Of a DNA stretch of 64,000 nucleotides, positions 36,367-46,617 are shown in pieces. The stretch comes from Phycisphaerae bacterium (lineage in GTDB: Bacteria > Planctomycetota > Phycisphaerae > UBA1845): contig JAJDDW010000063.1 in assembly GCA_029260115.1 (NCBI GenBank), positions 22,103-86,102 on the forward strand, given 5' to 3'. Below the pieces are notes generated by a model. That model searched no databases and was not told the origin of the DNA. It was given only the letters and a program-made list of their open reading frames with translations. How positions within the stretch are numbered: position 1 is the first letter of the stretch; each line of letters opens with the position of its first letter. Both the position numbers and the translations under genes were made by a program.

Positions 36367-39300
36367 CTATGCTCTCCTCAAGTGCTCGAAGATTTCATGT
36401 GTTAATTGTGCATCTACAGCTGCATCATGAAGTTGACGATTTTCGGCCTTGATTCCAAATTCCTCGATACAGACCGGAATAGAGTACTTTAGTCCCTGTG
36501 CCCGTATCGAAAGTATTCGTTGTGCGTACTGATGAGGAGATTCGTTGATGTGATTGTATCTACTATCCAATTTCCAACCTTTGAATAACGCAGCCGTGTC
36601 GTGGAAATGTTCTATAGCTGGCGCATCGATGGCATAACGACTGCACTCAGCAAGTAGAAACGGTAGATCGAAACGAACGATGTTGTGCCCAACACAAAGC
36701 GGTGCGTTAGAAATGGCAGTAAGTAACCGCTGGAGGCTAGTTATGGGCGGTATACCATATTGGCGTAGGCGATTCTGTGTAATACCATGAACGTTCTGTG
36801 CTTGGCGAGAACTGTGAACGTCTTGCTTGACCAACCAGCTTGCTGTATCTGCCACGGTATTATTCACTACACGACAAATACCAACTTGGATAATGCGGTC
36901 ATTGACCGGACTAAAACCGGTAGTCTCAAAATCAAAGACTAGGTATGAATTGATGTCCATAAGGGCAACATGCGCAGCGTTAGGGGTATTGTTGTGCTGC
37001 ACGGGACGACAAAACGTTGGACCCTCGCCGCCGGATTTCGCTACGGTCTTGATTTGCCGGGGTTTGTCTGTTGACGGAGAAGTTTGTGGTGGCGCATTAC
37101 GGCATATGGGTTCTGAATGTAATCTGTCAGCATTGCTTTGAAATGTTGAATGGTTTGGTAAGCTACTGATCAATTTTTGGCAATATTGTACAGCCTTGTT
37201 GACTTCGAGTACGTCCTGCGCAATTGAAGCATTAAGCAATTCTTCCGAGAGGTATTCATCGTACTTGCGTCGCCGTTTTGGGTATACGAAGCTAGCGAGA
37301 GTTCGTGAGTTGAACTTGCCCGCAAGTAGACGTGTTAGCTGGCTGACCAATTCATTAGCCGAGGCTGTTATTTCCACCGCTATGCCTCGATCTTTGGAAC
37401 AGATGCCTGCCGATTCCAATATTGCTTTTAAGGTGGTCTGCACCTCTGTTGATGCCCACGTAAACCATAAGATTTTGCTTTGACTGAGAGGTACTAGAGG
37501 CTGATCGAAGATGGCATGTTCGTTGGCTGAACGGCGAGCGATATCAAGCAAGTCTTTCGCGGTGTCATTGAGATAGGCAAATTGATCCGATGCACGTAGC
37601 ACGTCGCGCATTTTCTCCCGAATTTTGCCATGAATACTTCCGGGGGTTGAGATGAACAGTGGTCGTTTCGCGCCTCGTGCTGGGGCGACGAAAATCCGCG
37701 ACCGATCAAAATCTATGTTGTCGATCTTCCATCGCCGACCACCTAATAGGAGATGGTCGCCCACGTTGGGGATCGTCTTCATAGGCAAAGTGCCGATTTG
37801 CCGATCACCAGTTGTAACAGAGAACTCAGCAGGCGTTTGAAATGCAGCATAGAAGTCCTTCCCGCTTCGAATGAATTCGCCGTCCGATCCGAGAATTAAC
37901 TCACCTGTATCCATTTGCTCTATGACATCTCTTCGACCAAGGCTTTGTAAGGTCGACCGGAAGAGATCGGGCGTAATATTCCGAAACGCACCTGATGTAA
38001 CAAGGCGTTCGTATAATTCGGAGGCAGTTGTTCCACCCGTCTCTGCGACCACACTAATGATCTGTTGGGTTAACGTACTTAAGTCGCAAGTGGCAGACGC
38101 TGGTGGCTCCACCCAATCACTGAGAAGCAGTTGCGTTGTCGCGATAGCCTGTATCAATTCGGGATAAAGCCGGTTGACCAGCTCGGTATCTGGCCCAAGC
38201 TTTCGACAAGGAATATAGACGCGCATGATGCGCGGATCCTCATCCTTTCGGCCACTCCGGCCGAGACGCTGCTTCATGGATGCCACCGACCAGGGCGCGC
38301 CGATCTGGCCAACCATTCGTACACTGCCGATGTCAATGCCCATCTCAAGCGTACTGGAACAGACGACTGTCCGCCGGTGTCCAGATTTCATCACATGTTC
38401 TGCGTCTTCTCTGATTTCACGAGAAAGTGAACCGTGATGGACGAGAAATGTATCAGGTAGTGCATTCCGGATGGCTGTTCTTTTGCAGAGATCAGCGTAG
38501 ACTTCAATATCGCCTTTGGCATTAGCAAACACGAGATTGCTCGCGCCATGGCAATGCGCGACTAGATCTTCGGCAATCTGTTGTTTGACTTCTAAGTCTT
38601 GCTCGTCAGATCCACTGTTTAATGGTTCGGATTCGCTGTTGATTTCAACGTATTGATCACTAGCATGTTTGTCCTTCCCAGGCCGTCGCTCACCCGGTTG
38701 ATACGCATGTAAACGAAACTTCAGCTCCTTATTGCCAGACTCATCCCGAATGACTTGGACGCTACTCCATGATTCCTGATTCAAATACTTCTGGGCAACG
38801 GATAAATCTCCGAGCGTCGCCGAAAGCCCGACCATTCGAAAACGTCTATTGCTCTTTGCTAGAACGCGTTGTAATCGGCATAGGAGGCTACGAAGATGAA
38901 TGCCACGTTCGTTTTCAAGAAAGGAGTGCAACTCGTCAATCACCACAAACTGAAGACCGCCGAACAAATTTTGTAGATGCTCTGATCGATTGACGAAAAG
39001 GGACTCAAGTGATTCTGGCGTAATCAGCAACACGCCACTTGGATTTTTCACAAGGGCGGACTTGGCTGTTGCTCCCACATCGCCATGCCATCGATGTGTG
39101 GGTACATCCACGAACTGGCATAAGTCTTCAATACGTTGAAATTGGTCATTGATCAGAGCTTTGAGTGGCCCGACGTATACGGCACGCACTGAGCCCAAAG
39201 AATCATCACATATCCTAGAGATGATCGGTAGGAACGCAGCTTCAGTTTTGCCGCTAGCAGTTTCTGCTGAGATTACAAGATCTGATTTGGATTGTATTAT

Positions 39301-39462
39301 TGCTCTAATTGCATCAGCCTGTATGGGACGCAGCTGAGTCCAACGCATACGCCAAAGCTGTCGTTGTACTCCGAGCGACAACAGGTTGAATGCGCCAGTC
39401 GATGCGTCCTGCGTATGTTCAGGCGACACTGCAGGGTTTTCAGTCGAACGATTTGTATCCAT
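36367..39462 (-). CDS. sngC: SngC-like SF2 helicase fused to DEDDh exonuclease (Shango-like system)
   Basis: A 1031-residue protein. Residues about 20-500 are a DEAD/DEAH helicase of the Lhr-like kind: SAETASGKTEAA (Walker A), ITPESLESL, VIDELHSF (Walker B DELH), VGLSATLGD and KQRLGRSGRK (motif VI). Residues about 835-1031 are a DnaQ-type 3'-5' exonuclease: VFDFETTGF, GHNIVRFDLPFLL and LHDAAVDAQLT give the DEDDh set. It is the third gene of a tight operon with a TerB protein and an ATPase, the order described for the Shango anti-phage system. The exonuclease fusion is unusual as far as I know. Acts on DNA in the cytoplasm. Confidence 0.85.
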   Translation of the reverse strand: MDTNRSTENPAVSPEHTQDASTGAFNLLSLGVQRQLWRMRWTQLRPIQADAIRAIIQSKSDLVISAETASGKTEAAFLPIISRICDDSLGSVRAVYVGPLKALINDQFQRIEDLCQFVDVPTHRWHGDVGATAKSALVKNPSGVLLITPESLESLFVNRSEHLQNLFGGLQFVVIDELHSFLENERGIHLRSLLCRLQRVLAKSNRRFRMVGLSATLGDLSVAQKYLNQESWSSVQVIRDESGNKELKFRLHAYQPGERRPGKDKHASDQYVEINSESEPLNSGSDEQDLEVKQQIAEDLVAHCHGASNLVFANAKGDIEVYADLCKRTAIRNALPDTFLVHHGSLSREIREDAEHVMKSGHRRTVVCSSTLEMGIDIGSVRMVGQIGAPWSVASMKQRLGRSGRKDEDPRIMRVYIPCRKLGPDTELVNRLYPELIQAIATTQLLLSDWVEPPASATCDLSTLTQQIISVVAETGGTTASELYERLVTSGAFRNITPDLFRSTLQSLGRRDVIEQMDTGELILGSDGEFIRSGKDFYAAFQTPAEFSVTTGDRQIGTLPMKTIPNVGDHLLLGGRRWKIDNIDFDRSRIFVAPARGAKRPLFISTPGSIHGKIREKMRDVLRASDQFAYLNDTAKDLLDIARRSANEHAIFDQPLVPLSQSKILWFTWASTEVQTTLKAILESAGICSKDRGIAVEITASANELVSQLTRLLAGKFNSRTLASFVYPKRRRKYDEYLSEELLNASIAQDVLEVNKAVQYCQKLISSLPNHSTFQSNADRLHSEPICRNAPPQTSPSTDKPRQIKTVAKSGGEGPTFCRPVQHNNTPNAAHVALMDINSYLVFDFETTGFSPVNDRIIQVGICRVVNNTVADTASWLVKQDVHSSRQAQNVHGITQNRLRQYGIPPITSLQRLLTAISNAPLCVGHNIVRFDLPFLLAECSRYAIDAPAIEHFHDTAALFKGWKLDSRYNHINESPHQYAQRILSIRAQGLKYSIPVCIEEFGIKAENRQLHDAAVDAQLTHEIFEHLRRA

Positions 39463-39465
39463 GTA

Positions 39466-40818
39466 TTACAGCTTGAAAGTAGACAGATCGGATTCCGGGT
39501 TCTCAGTCACCGGCAAGGTGTCCGGGCCGTCTTCTTCCTTCGGTATTTCACGAAACGGATCCAACGCCTCCTTCGCCGAAGTTTTGATTTCGCCCAACAA
39601 CGTTCGCCAATCAGCGTTTGGATTCTGTTCTAACACCCGGAGCAGACTGATGAAATCTTTGACGGTTTCACGTGGAGTTTGGAAGTAGGCTGAGCCCATT
39701 CTACGATTGCAATCAGTGAGGAAGGCGGCTAAGGCCTCGTCGGGCAGAGCGTATTGGGATTTATCTCCCTTCGCATGCACGCGTCGGATGTTGTCAAGCA
39801 ATACGTAGCAGTCTTCAGGACTGAGGCTTCCGAGCTTCATCACGGGGGCTGAATAATCGACCATCCCGGCCGCAGCGAAACGGTTAGGAGCAAGCCGAGT
39901 GGCTAGCGCCTCGTAGCTGAATAACCCACGACGCGGGTCTTCGAGGCAATCGTCGGTGGTAGCAAAAATAAATCCCAAACCTTTGACCGTACCCTGCAGG
40001 CAATCGTTAAGGATGCATAGAATCGCCTCGTAGTTGTTATTACGTGCGATTTTATTATTAAGACGATGCGACAGAACGACCAACTCATCGATACACACAA
40101 GTAGCCCCGCATAGCCCGCAATCTTGACCATCCCGGCCATGAGTTTGAGATGATCGTATATAGATTTGTCATCTATGATATTGCGGACACCAAGATCGTT
40201 CTTGGCCTCAGTCTTCGTACTGTATTCTGCTCGAAGCCACTTAATCGCCGACTGTTGCAGTGCCTCATTTTGGTCGGCGAATCCTTTGTAATATTGTTCG
40301 ACTACTATTGCGAAATCATACCCGCCAACAAAATCTTGAAGTGGAATGCATGCTTCATGAATTCTTTGCGCCACGCTTGCATCTGTCTGCCCTTCGGTCT
40401 TGGCCTGATGGATTAGCTTGGAAACCCAACTTTCAATTAGGCTGGGAAGAGCACCTCCATCAGGGCGGCTTCGCGTCGCGACGTTGCTCATGAGCTCACT
40501 GTAAAACGAACGGGCTTGCCCTTGCGTGCCGTGTAGGCGACGCTGTGTGGTTATATCCGCAGCTGCGACTACGAAATTCTTTTCCAATGCAACCGCCTTA
40601 ATCAAGTTGAGAAAAAACGTTTTTCCAGATCCGTACCTGCCCGCCACGAATCGTACGAATGCAGATTCGTCTTCGACGCTGGCAAGGTTGGCGAGCAAAG
40701 CATTCACTTCATCTTTTCTACCAACCTGGATGTGATGGAGCCCGATACTTGGGACGACCCCAGCAGCTAATGAACTTAAGATTGCATTTCGTTCTCGACC
40801 GGATATCTTTACACGCAT
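39466..40818 (-). CDS. sngB: SngB-like ATPase (DUF2791/BrxD-like)
   Basis: A 450-residue P-loop ATPase. Walker A is FVAGRYGSGKTFFLNLIKA (residues about 55-73) and Walker B LLVCIDELVVLSHRLNN (about 235-251). The region FSYEALATRLAPNRFA and the C-terminal PRETVKDFISLLRVLEQNP match DUF2791, the BREX-type BrxD ATP-binding family. It lies 3 bp from the genes on either side, so a single transcript is expected. In Shango-type systems the ATPase partners a TerB protein and a helicase. Function in defence is inferred from the operon, not shown here. Confidence 0.82.
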   Translation of the reverse strand: MRVKISGRERNAILSSLAAGVVPSIGLHHIQVGRKDEVNALLANLASVEDESAFVRFVAGRYGSGKTFFLNLIKAVALEKNFVVAAADITTQRRLHGTQGQARSFYSELMSNVATRSRPDGGALPSLIESWVSKLIHQAKTEGQTDASVAQRIHEACIPLQDFVGGYDFAIVVEQYYKGFADQNEALQQSAIKWLRAEYSTKTEAKNDLGVRNIIDDKSIYDHLKLMAGMVKIAGYAGLLVCIDELVVLSHRLNNKIARNNNYEAILCILNDCLQGTVKGLGFIFATTDDCLEDPRRGLFSYEALATRLAPNRFAAAGMVDYSAPVMKLGSLSPEDCYVLLDNIRRVHAKGDKSQYALPDEALAAFLTDCNRRMGSAYFQTPRETVKDFISLLRVLEQNPNADWRTLLGEIKTSAKEALDPFREIPKEEDGPDTLPVTENPESDLSTFKL

Positions 40819-40821
40819 ACG

Positions 40822-43134
40822 TCAATCGCTCCCTTCAAGTAGGTCAAGCTGTACTTCCAAACCGTTCTCGTCTTCGTAGATCAGTTGATCGTCATGCACT
40901 TCATACGACCATTGGTTAATGGATTCCAGTGCTCCACCAAGCATATGACCATGTCGCCGTGCAAGCTCGTTCGCTTCATTATGCGGCCATTGCTCTCGGG
41001 TTACCAATTCTGAAAGAAACGCCGTATACTGAACGAGTACCCCAGTTCTATTGAAGGGAGAATTTGTTGTAATTTCCCCGGGAGAGCCTACGATTACCGC
41101 TCCTACAGATTTTGTAGGAACTGAATCTTCCACACTTGCAGAATGCAATGGCGATTCTTCCGACGGTATATCCATCGCGGCTGCCAATATAGAGCTCACT
41201 TCGCGCGTCTCGTGCATGATCCGAGAAATCGCTTCCTTGTCGAGCCTGACAGTGTGATCTATTTGGTGTAGTGGTGTAGATAAAGGCTGCGGTATTGTTT
41301 CTCCCGCGGCGGACACTTGATTCTTAGCAACAGTCACTAGTTCGTCATGTTGCTTGGGACTAAGATCATGCAACAATGTGTCGAGCGTATTTGCAGTAAG
41401 CCCGAGTGCGCGAAAGCATTTCTTTAAGGCTATCTGTTCGTCTTCAGTTACAATTCCGTCGCTTGCGGCCACAGCCATTAGCAAGCGGGCTATTGATTGG
41501 CGTCCCAACGGTTGCACGACAGACTGTAACCGCTTGCCCAATCCTGTAATGTCCGAGCCGGTCCGTGCTAGCAGTGTCTTTAGAGCCTCGAGCCTGCGGC
41601 GTTCGTGGTCGTTAAGATCGAACGCTTCCTCTATATGATTGCAGATGTGCTTCAGTTCAATGGCGTCTACTGATCCATCAGCCTCAGCAACAGAGATACC
41701 TAATCGCATCATGCATGCGGCAGCGCCATATCTTTGGTAATTAGGATCGCCTTCGTATGCTTGAGGAAAAACTACAACGAGAGATGCTGCTTGGTAGCCT
41801 TTTCCTGTTAGCCGAGCATCAGGCTCGATGGCAAAACCAATATACTCCATGGATACTGCGAGCGACTTGCTTTGTTTCGTTGTGTATCGAAGCCGATGTT
41901 CGAAACCAAGAGTTTTTGCAATCTGACCGGCTTCAATGAATACATGCCCTTCAGCATCGACAGAATCTGACACCAGCGCACATAAAGCGTCATTGCTAGG
42001 GTGCTCTGTGGCGTCCTTTAGTTCAATTGGCAAAGCATCCCAGACTTGCACATTCATCTCTTGGTTTTGTTGACTTTTTCTCGTAGTGCTCAGCTTTCGC
42101 AAGTCTGTAATGCAACTATTCCATATTTCCGAGAGGCTTTTGAATTGGCTCTTAATTGAAATTGGATTGTCGACCTCCGCAGACTTCTCGCCTATCACTT
42201 CGCTAGCAGGGTTATACGCAATTCGTAGAATTTGCTTAGAGGATTTTAGTTTAATGCCTTTGTTGTGCTGAGTTTTGTAGCGTTTTTCAAAGAGGGTTCG
42301 GAACTCTTCACCTGCACGCTTTGTTACAACGCTCCTTTGAGATTGCGGTGATTCGCCCGCGACCACGAATGCAAGCCATGCCGGCAGCGGCGTCTTACTG
42401 GCTGAGCACCATGCAAGAGCTGCAGCAAGCTTCTCTTCATTCCAAGAACGAGTGAGTTGTGCAAGCCGTTGTACATCCTTTTGCTTAATCTCTTTTGGTC
42501 TGTGGGCCGCAAGAAACCACAGGAATGCCGAGCTGTAATTCATGAAGCTGTTACGTTTACGCTGAGAGCCGCATTCCTGGTACACTTCTCGCAATCGCTG
42601 AACTTCGGCAAATATGATTGCATGATCCGTATCATCGACTAATGCCCGTCGTTCTAATCCGTAGTAATAGATGAATAGATATCCGTCTTCAGGAGGCAGT
42701 AAGTTGCAGCCAGCTGAGAGCCACTTGAGATAGGTGAATCGCTGACTTGATGTTAATTTCGCGTAAAATGGCCAATAGGGCAAAGGCTCTGAACTGTATG
42801 ATTCCTTAACGGACAGAGATATATCTATTTCTGATGGATCAGTATGCGGACAAGGAGCGTTGGAACGGTAAGTCAAGGGACGATTAATGTAGAAGCCATT
42901 AGCCTTAAGTACGTCGCAAGATCCTAACCATTTTATTTTCCTCTCCTCAGCTTCTCGGTTGAATGCAATTTTACGCGCTTCGGTACGGCGGCGATGCACT
43001 TCAATTATATAGTTCACCGTTTTCTGAAGTTTTGACCGTATCTCGAACTTGAACATGTGTGGAAACAAGCTGTAGAGGCATGCTAGAAGGATAAGCAAGC
43101 ATCCCAGAATGACCATGATTACAACCGTATCCAT
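40822..43134 (-). CDS. sngA: SngA-like TerB-domain membrane protein (Shango-like system)
   Basis: A 770-residue protein anchored by an N-terminal helix (MVILGCLLILLACLYSLFPHM). The next ~200 residues resemble the TerB N-terminal domain (the PLPYWPFYAKLTSSQRFTYL and YLFIYYYGLERR segments). A TerB domain follows at about 475-610 (CMMRLGISVAEADGSVDAIE, then RLLMAVAASDGIVTEDEQIA: two acidic metal-binding-type repeats), and then a TerB-C-like region. First gene of the operon. It probably senses stress or phage infection at the membrane, or organises the ATPase/helicase there; that is inference. Confidence 0.82.
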   Translation of the reverse strand: MDTVVIMVILGCLLILLACLYSLFPHMFKFEIRSKLQKTVNYIIEVHRRRTEARKIAFNREAEERKIKWLGSCDVLKANGFYINRPLTYRSNAPCPHTDPSEIDISLSVKESYSSEPLPYWPFYAKLTSSQRFTYLKWLSAGCNLLPPEDGYLFIYYYGLERRALVDDTDHAIIFAEVQRLREVYQECGSQRKRNSFMNYSSAFLWFLAAHRPKEIKQKDVQRLAQLTRSWNEEKLAAALAWCSASKTPLPAWLAFVVAGESPQSQRSVVTKRAGEEFRTLFEKRYKTQHNKGIKLKSSKQILRIAYNPASEVIGEKSAEVDNPISIKSQFKSLSEIWNSCITDLRKLSTTRKSQQNQEMNVQVWDALPIELKDATEHPSNDALCALVSDSVDAEGHVFIEAGQIAKTLGFEHRLRYTTKQSKSLAVSMEYIGFAIEPDARLTGKGYQAASLVVVFPQAYEGDPNYQRYGAAACMMRLGISVAEADGSVDAIELKHICNHIEEAFDLNDHERRRLEALKTLLARTGSDITGLGKRLQSVVQPLGRQSIARLLMAVAASDGIVTEDEQIALKKCFRALGLTANTLDTLLHDLSPKQHDELVTVAKNQVSAAGETIPQPLSTPLHQIDHTVRLDKEAISRIMHETREVSSILAAAMDIPSEESPLHSASVEDSVPTKSVGAVIVGSPGEITTNSPFNRTGVLVQYTAFLSELVTREQWPHNEANELARRHGHMLGGALESINQWSYEVHDDQLIYEDENGLEVQLDLLEGSD

Positions 43135-43375
43135 TACTCCTCCTCATTCGTCACGTCGATGACATTTGTCGCCGGTCCGTCCGAGCTGCATTGAGCGATC
43201 GCCTTGCTTAATATTGATGGCCTCAAAGTATTTGCCAAATACCACATCGATCCTGTGGTCGTCACCGCGATGGGTGTGCTGCCCATTCGCATGCACATAA
43301 ATGAGCGTAAAATTTCCAGCCAAGATGGAACCCATCCTAAGCAGTAACTAGTCATGATACATTAGCACTTTCACT

Positions 43376-45715
43376 TTACCTATTCAGCTTGCACAACCTC
43401 GTTGCCCGCAATGTGGCTAACCCCATAAACATCATAAGCATGGCCACGCTACTCATCGCCCCGCACATGCCCGATGATGACTCACCGCTAGTGTCTGGCA
43501 CTGTTTGTCCAGGTGGATTATCACTCGGCACGCAACGATTCACATCTTCCAGGCAAGTCTCGTTTTCCAGGTCGCACGGTAGCGATCCTGTTGTGCAGAT
43601 ATTATTTTCGCATAGTTCAGATCCATTACAGAATAATCCGTCTTGGCATTCTTCGTTGTCTGTACACGCTCGGCCACTTCGCCCCTGACAATCTAGTGCA
43701 TCGAAGTCACCGTCCCCGTTAGCATCTTCTTCAGCATCACCAACGCCGTTGCCGTTTAAGTCCCAGCATGAGATACCCGCCGGTCCACGCGGTCCTCGTT
43801 CACCTTCTGGTCCCGTCGCGCCGACACAATCCAGTGCGTTAAAGTTTCCGTCCTCATTGACATCTTCATCTGCGTTACCTGTACCGTCACCATTTGTATC
43901 CCAACACGAAATACCTGCTGCCCCGGCTGATCCTGCCGCCCCCGGCGCCCCTTGCGAACCAGTGGCGCCCGGTTGACCGTTGGCTCCCGTTGCACCGTCA
44001 GTGCCAGGAAGTCCGTCAGCCCCCGGAATCCCGATACAAAGCGGATTAACTGGTCCAGAGGCACAATAACCAGCCAAACAGGAATCGTTAATCGTGCAAT
44101 AGAAACTATCTTCACAGGACAGTCCGTCAGCCACCGGCGTTTGCTTACATAATCCGGCTCCGCCACAGCTATCAACCGTGCACTCATTCAGGTCGTTACA
44201 GTCGCTGTCACTATTGCACTGTTCACAAGCGTCACCAACTCCGTCACCATCTGCATCTGCCTGGTTAGGATTAGCTATGGTTGGGCAGTTATCGTCGTCG
44301 TCACAAATGGTGTCATCGTCAGGATCAATAAGACAATCAACGCATGTGTCGGTAGCCTCGTCACAGGCTGAATCGACGCAGGGAGGCGTCCCAGCTTGGC
44401 AATCACCTGGCTCGACACATGATTCTGTACCATCGCAGAAAATGCCATTATCGCACTCGGCATCGCTAAAGCATGGTTTGCAAATAGCAAAGCTCCCACC
44501 AGGATTCTCGATGCATAATCCTGGAGCACTGCACGCCTTCCCAGTCGATTCGCACACGCCTTCAATACAAACTTCAGGCCCGTTGCAGCGTACGCCGTCG
44601 TCCTGGCAATCAGCGTCTAATATGCATAACAGAAATGGTGTTGTTGCTATAGATTCAAAGTCTACGAGTGCTATTTTCTCGTCATCTTCGAAGTGATATA
44701 TCAACTGCTCTATCTCGTTAGAATTGGATGTACCCCACCAATTATTTTCTGCCGGGATTCTCAATCCTGGGCTTCCAGTCACTTGAAGAAGGAACTCATT
44801 ATTTGCCCCATCCTGTGTACCAATAAAGGTAAAATTGTTTTCACTAAATGATAATCCTTGCCTTGGTGTAGCAAGAAGGAATCCGAGAAAATTGCTTGGG
44901 GAAACGGACATCAAATTAAAATCAAACTGAAATTCGTTACGTTGCCAAATCCCATTGGTAGCTTCAATTGAAGCTACATTGAACCTATTTCCAACAATCC
45001 CGCCGCTGAAGCCCGGTATAAAAAATAAACCTCCCTTGATGTCATTGGCACTCATTAACCCAAGAGTCGATCCTGCTAAAGATATTACTTCGATAGATTG
45101 CAGGTTATCAATAGTGTTGTCATGAAAGAAAAAAAGAGAGAATCCACGTATATCGATACTGGCATCAATAAATAGATTATCTTCCATAATCACAGTACCA
45201 CTGCCGTCCACTACAAGACTCAATTGTTGAAAACGATTATTTCTAAATACGACGTTTGTTGTGCTTGAAAAATTAAGACCTTCAGAGAGGTTACAATTGT
45301 TAACGTTAGGGGCTATACCGGACGATCGAATGCTGATGTTTAGGTTACAATGAATGAACTCAGAAGGAACAGTTGCAAAAGATGTAAATTCGATAACTGC
45401 TGGATCGCCACCAAGAAATGTGATGGGGGCGGCCACTTGCCCACGTGCCGTGATTTGGCCACTTACGACAATTGATATTGCATTGTTAAATGTAGCGTTG
45501 ATAGATATCGTCACACCGGGTTCTACGGTTAATGTCGCACCGTCAAATACGGTTAGATTTCCAGTAACGGTGTAAGGGCTACCAGCCAACGTCCATGTGG
45601 TATCTTCCGTGATGCTTCCACCAGCAATGAAGGTGTCGGCGTTGCCATCTGGTGCTAGAACCAAAGCGAAGCAGGTAGTTATAACGATTCTACACAGTGT
45701 TCTGGAATGCTGCAT
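43376..45715 (-). CDS. Secreted beta-helix/collagen-like/cysteine-rich protein (island cargo)
   Basis: A 779-residue exported protein. After a signal peptide (MQHSRTLCRIVITTCFALVL) come repeats typical of a right-handed beta-helix (GGSITEDTTWTLAGSPYTV, NNRFQQLSLVVDGSGTVIME). Next are cysteine-rich disintegrin-like modules (CNGPEVCIEGVCESTGKAC, CDGTESCVEPGDC), one Asp-Gly calcium repeat, and a collagen-like Gly-x-y stretch (GIPGADGLPGTDGATGANGQ and onward) interleaved with Asp-Gly modules (NGDGTGNADEDVNEDG). It ends in a hydrophobic helix and basic residues (AMLMMFMGLATLRATRLCK), a sorting-type tail. A surface adhesin or matrix role is inferred. Confidence 0.75.
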   Translation of the reverse strand: MQHSRTLCRIVITTCFALVLAPDGNADTFIAGGSITEDTTWTLAGSPYTVTGNLTVFDGATLTVEPGVTISINATFNNAISIVVSGQITARGQVAAPITFLGGDPAVIEFTSFATVPSEFIHCNLNISIRSSGIAPNVNNCNLSEGLNFSSTTNVVFRNNRFQQLSLVVDGSGTVIMEDNLFIDASIDIRGFSLFFFHDNTIDNLQSIEVISLAGSTLGLMSANDIKGGLFFIPGFSGGIVGNRFNVASIEATNGIWQRNEFQFDFNLMSVSPSNFLGFLLATPRQGLSFSENNFTFIGTQDGANNEFLLQVTGSPGLRIPAENNWWGTSNSNEIEQLIYHFEDDEKIALVDFESIATTPFLLCILDADCQDDGVRCNGPEVCIEGVCESTGKACSAPGLCIENPGGSFAICKPCFSDAECDNGIFCDGTESCVEPGDCQAGTPPCVDSACDEATDTCVDCLIDPDDDTICDDDDNCPTIANPNQADADGDGVGDACEQCNSDSDCNDLNECTVDSCGGAGLCKQTPVADGLSCEDSFYCTINDSCLAGYCASGPVNPLCIGIPGADGLPGTDGATGANGQPGATGSQGAPGAAGSAGAAGISCWDTNGDGTGNADEDVNEDGNFNALDCVGATGPEGERGPRGPAGISCWDLNGNGVGDAEEDANGDGDFDALDCQGRSGRACTDNEECQDGLFCNGSELCENNICTTGSLPCDLENETCLEDVNRCVPSDNPPGQTVPDTSGESSSGMCGAMSSVAMLMMFMGLATLRATRLCKLNR

Positions 45716-45972
45716 TTGTCTTGCTCCGAGTGTCGAATAGATCTACGTTGCAGAAAATGGTCTAAGCTGATAATCCGACAGGCAGCCGTAACCATAATCG
45801 AAATCACGATCGTACCTAAACGCACGGCAAGATTCAAGGAATATCCATAGTACCTAATCAGAGAGCCTTAGCAGACCCGAAATGCCCTTTCTGCCCTAGT
45901 GCTATCATCCCCTCGTCCCCCTGAGTATTTTTTCGCAGACTTTTGCGACAAATCGTCGTCGAATTCTTACGA

Positions 45973-46215
45973 CTAATTAAACGGCTTTGGCGTCATATCA
46001 AACGGCACAACCTCATCATCGTAACGTCCACAAGACCACGGCCAATCAGTTTCTGGTTCTTCTTCAATAACACCCAGCGTAACTGCCGCTTGTGTCCAAC
46101 GCTTATCAGGCAATACGCCATCGCGCTTCAACTGCTCACGTAGCCGAACGAACTCGCCCCAAAGATGATTCTTTTGCATTTCTTCTTTTAAGCGTTTTTT
46201 CTCTTTTCGTCTCAT
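45973..46215 (-). CDS. Small hypothetical island protein
   Basis: An 80-residue protein starting with a basic helical segment (MRRKEKKRLKEEMQKNHLWG) and ending acidic-to-neutral (PWSCGRYDDEVVPFDMTPKP). AAGGA lies about nine bases upstream of the ATG. It is unrelated to neighbours by sequence and stands opposite the ArdC gene. Function unknown. Confidence 0.5.
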   Translation of the reverse strand: MRRKEKKRLKEEMQKNHLWGEFVRLREQLKRDGVLPDKRWTQAAVTLGVIEEEPETDWPWSCGRYDDEVVPFDMTPKPFN

Positions 46216-46617
46216 GGTTATGTTTCCTTGTAAAAAGTGTCACGCTTCACGCGGAAGCTACCTATGGAGTCCCGAACTTTTCGGGGGTGGGGGTGTGGTT
46301 CGGTTCTGGCGACATTGCTATATACGCATCGGCCAAAAACTTTATTTTGTCGGTGTCGTCGCCTTGTCATCATGCTTTCATTGTACGCGACAACCGCAGC
46401 GCAAACAACACGAAAACAGCGCGGAAACAAACCGGAAACAGCCAGCCATTGCCACGATGCTGTCAGTGCGTATTTTTCTTTAACCGACCGGTTATGGAAA
46501 TTTAATTTGACTTTATGCCAAACGTGTGTCATAGTGTATATGTGTTGAATGAATAGTGGCCACGCGATGCGCGAACATCCGTGGCCGTGGGCATCTGCTA
46601 CCAAAGGAGCAAACGCC
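46216..46617. other. Divergent control region upstream of the ardC-like gene
   Basis: A 400-bp interval between divergent genes. Apart from the promoter candidate at 46507-46535 and a GC-rich Shine-Dalgarno leader, no gene was recognised. Short frames here overlap each other and lack distinct features. Confidence 0.4.
46507..46535 (+). promoter_or_regulatory. Candidate sigma-70-type promoter for the ardC-like operon
   Basis: TTGACT (46507-46512) and CATAGT (46530-46535) are separated by 17 bp, close to the -35/-10 consensus. It would transcribe the ardC-like, clamp-loader-like and serine-recombinase genes downstream. Confidence 0.5.

Noticed and set aside
36182..36367. A complete transposase gene
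   Set aside because: Only a 61-residue fragment with weak IS5-like similarity is visible, so it is listed as a possible remnant only.
43134..43375. Two small overlapping minus-strand frames before the TerB gene
   Set aside because: They lie in different frames of the same bases with no known motif or clear Shine-Dalgarno, so neither is called.
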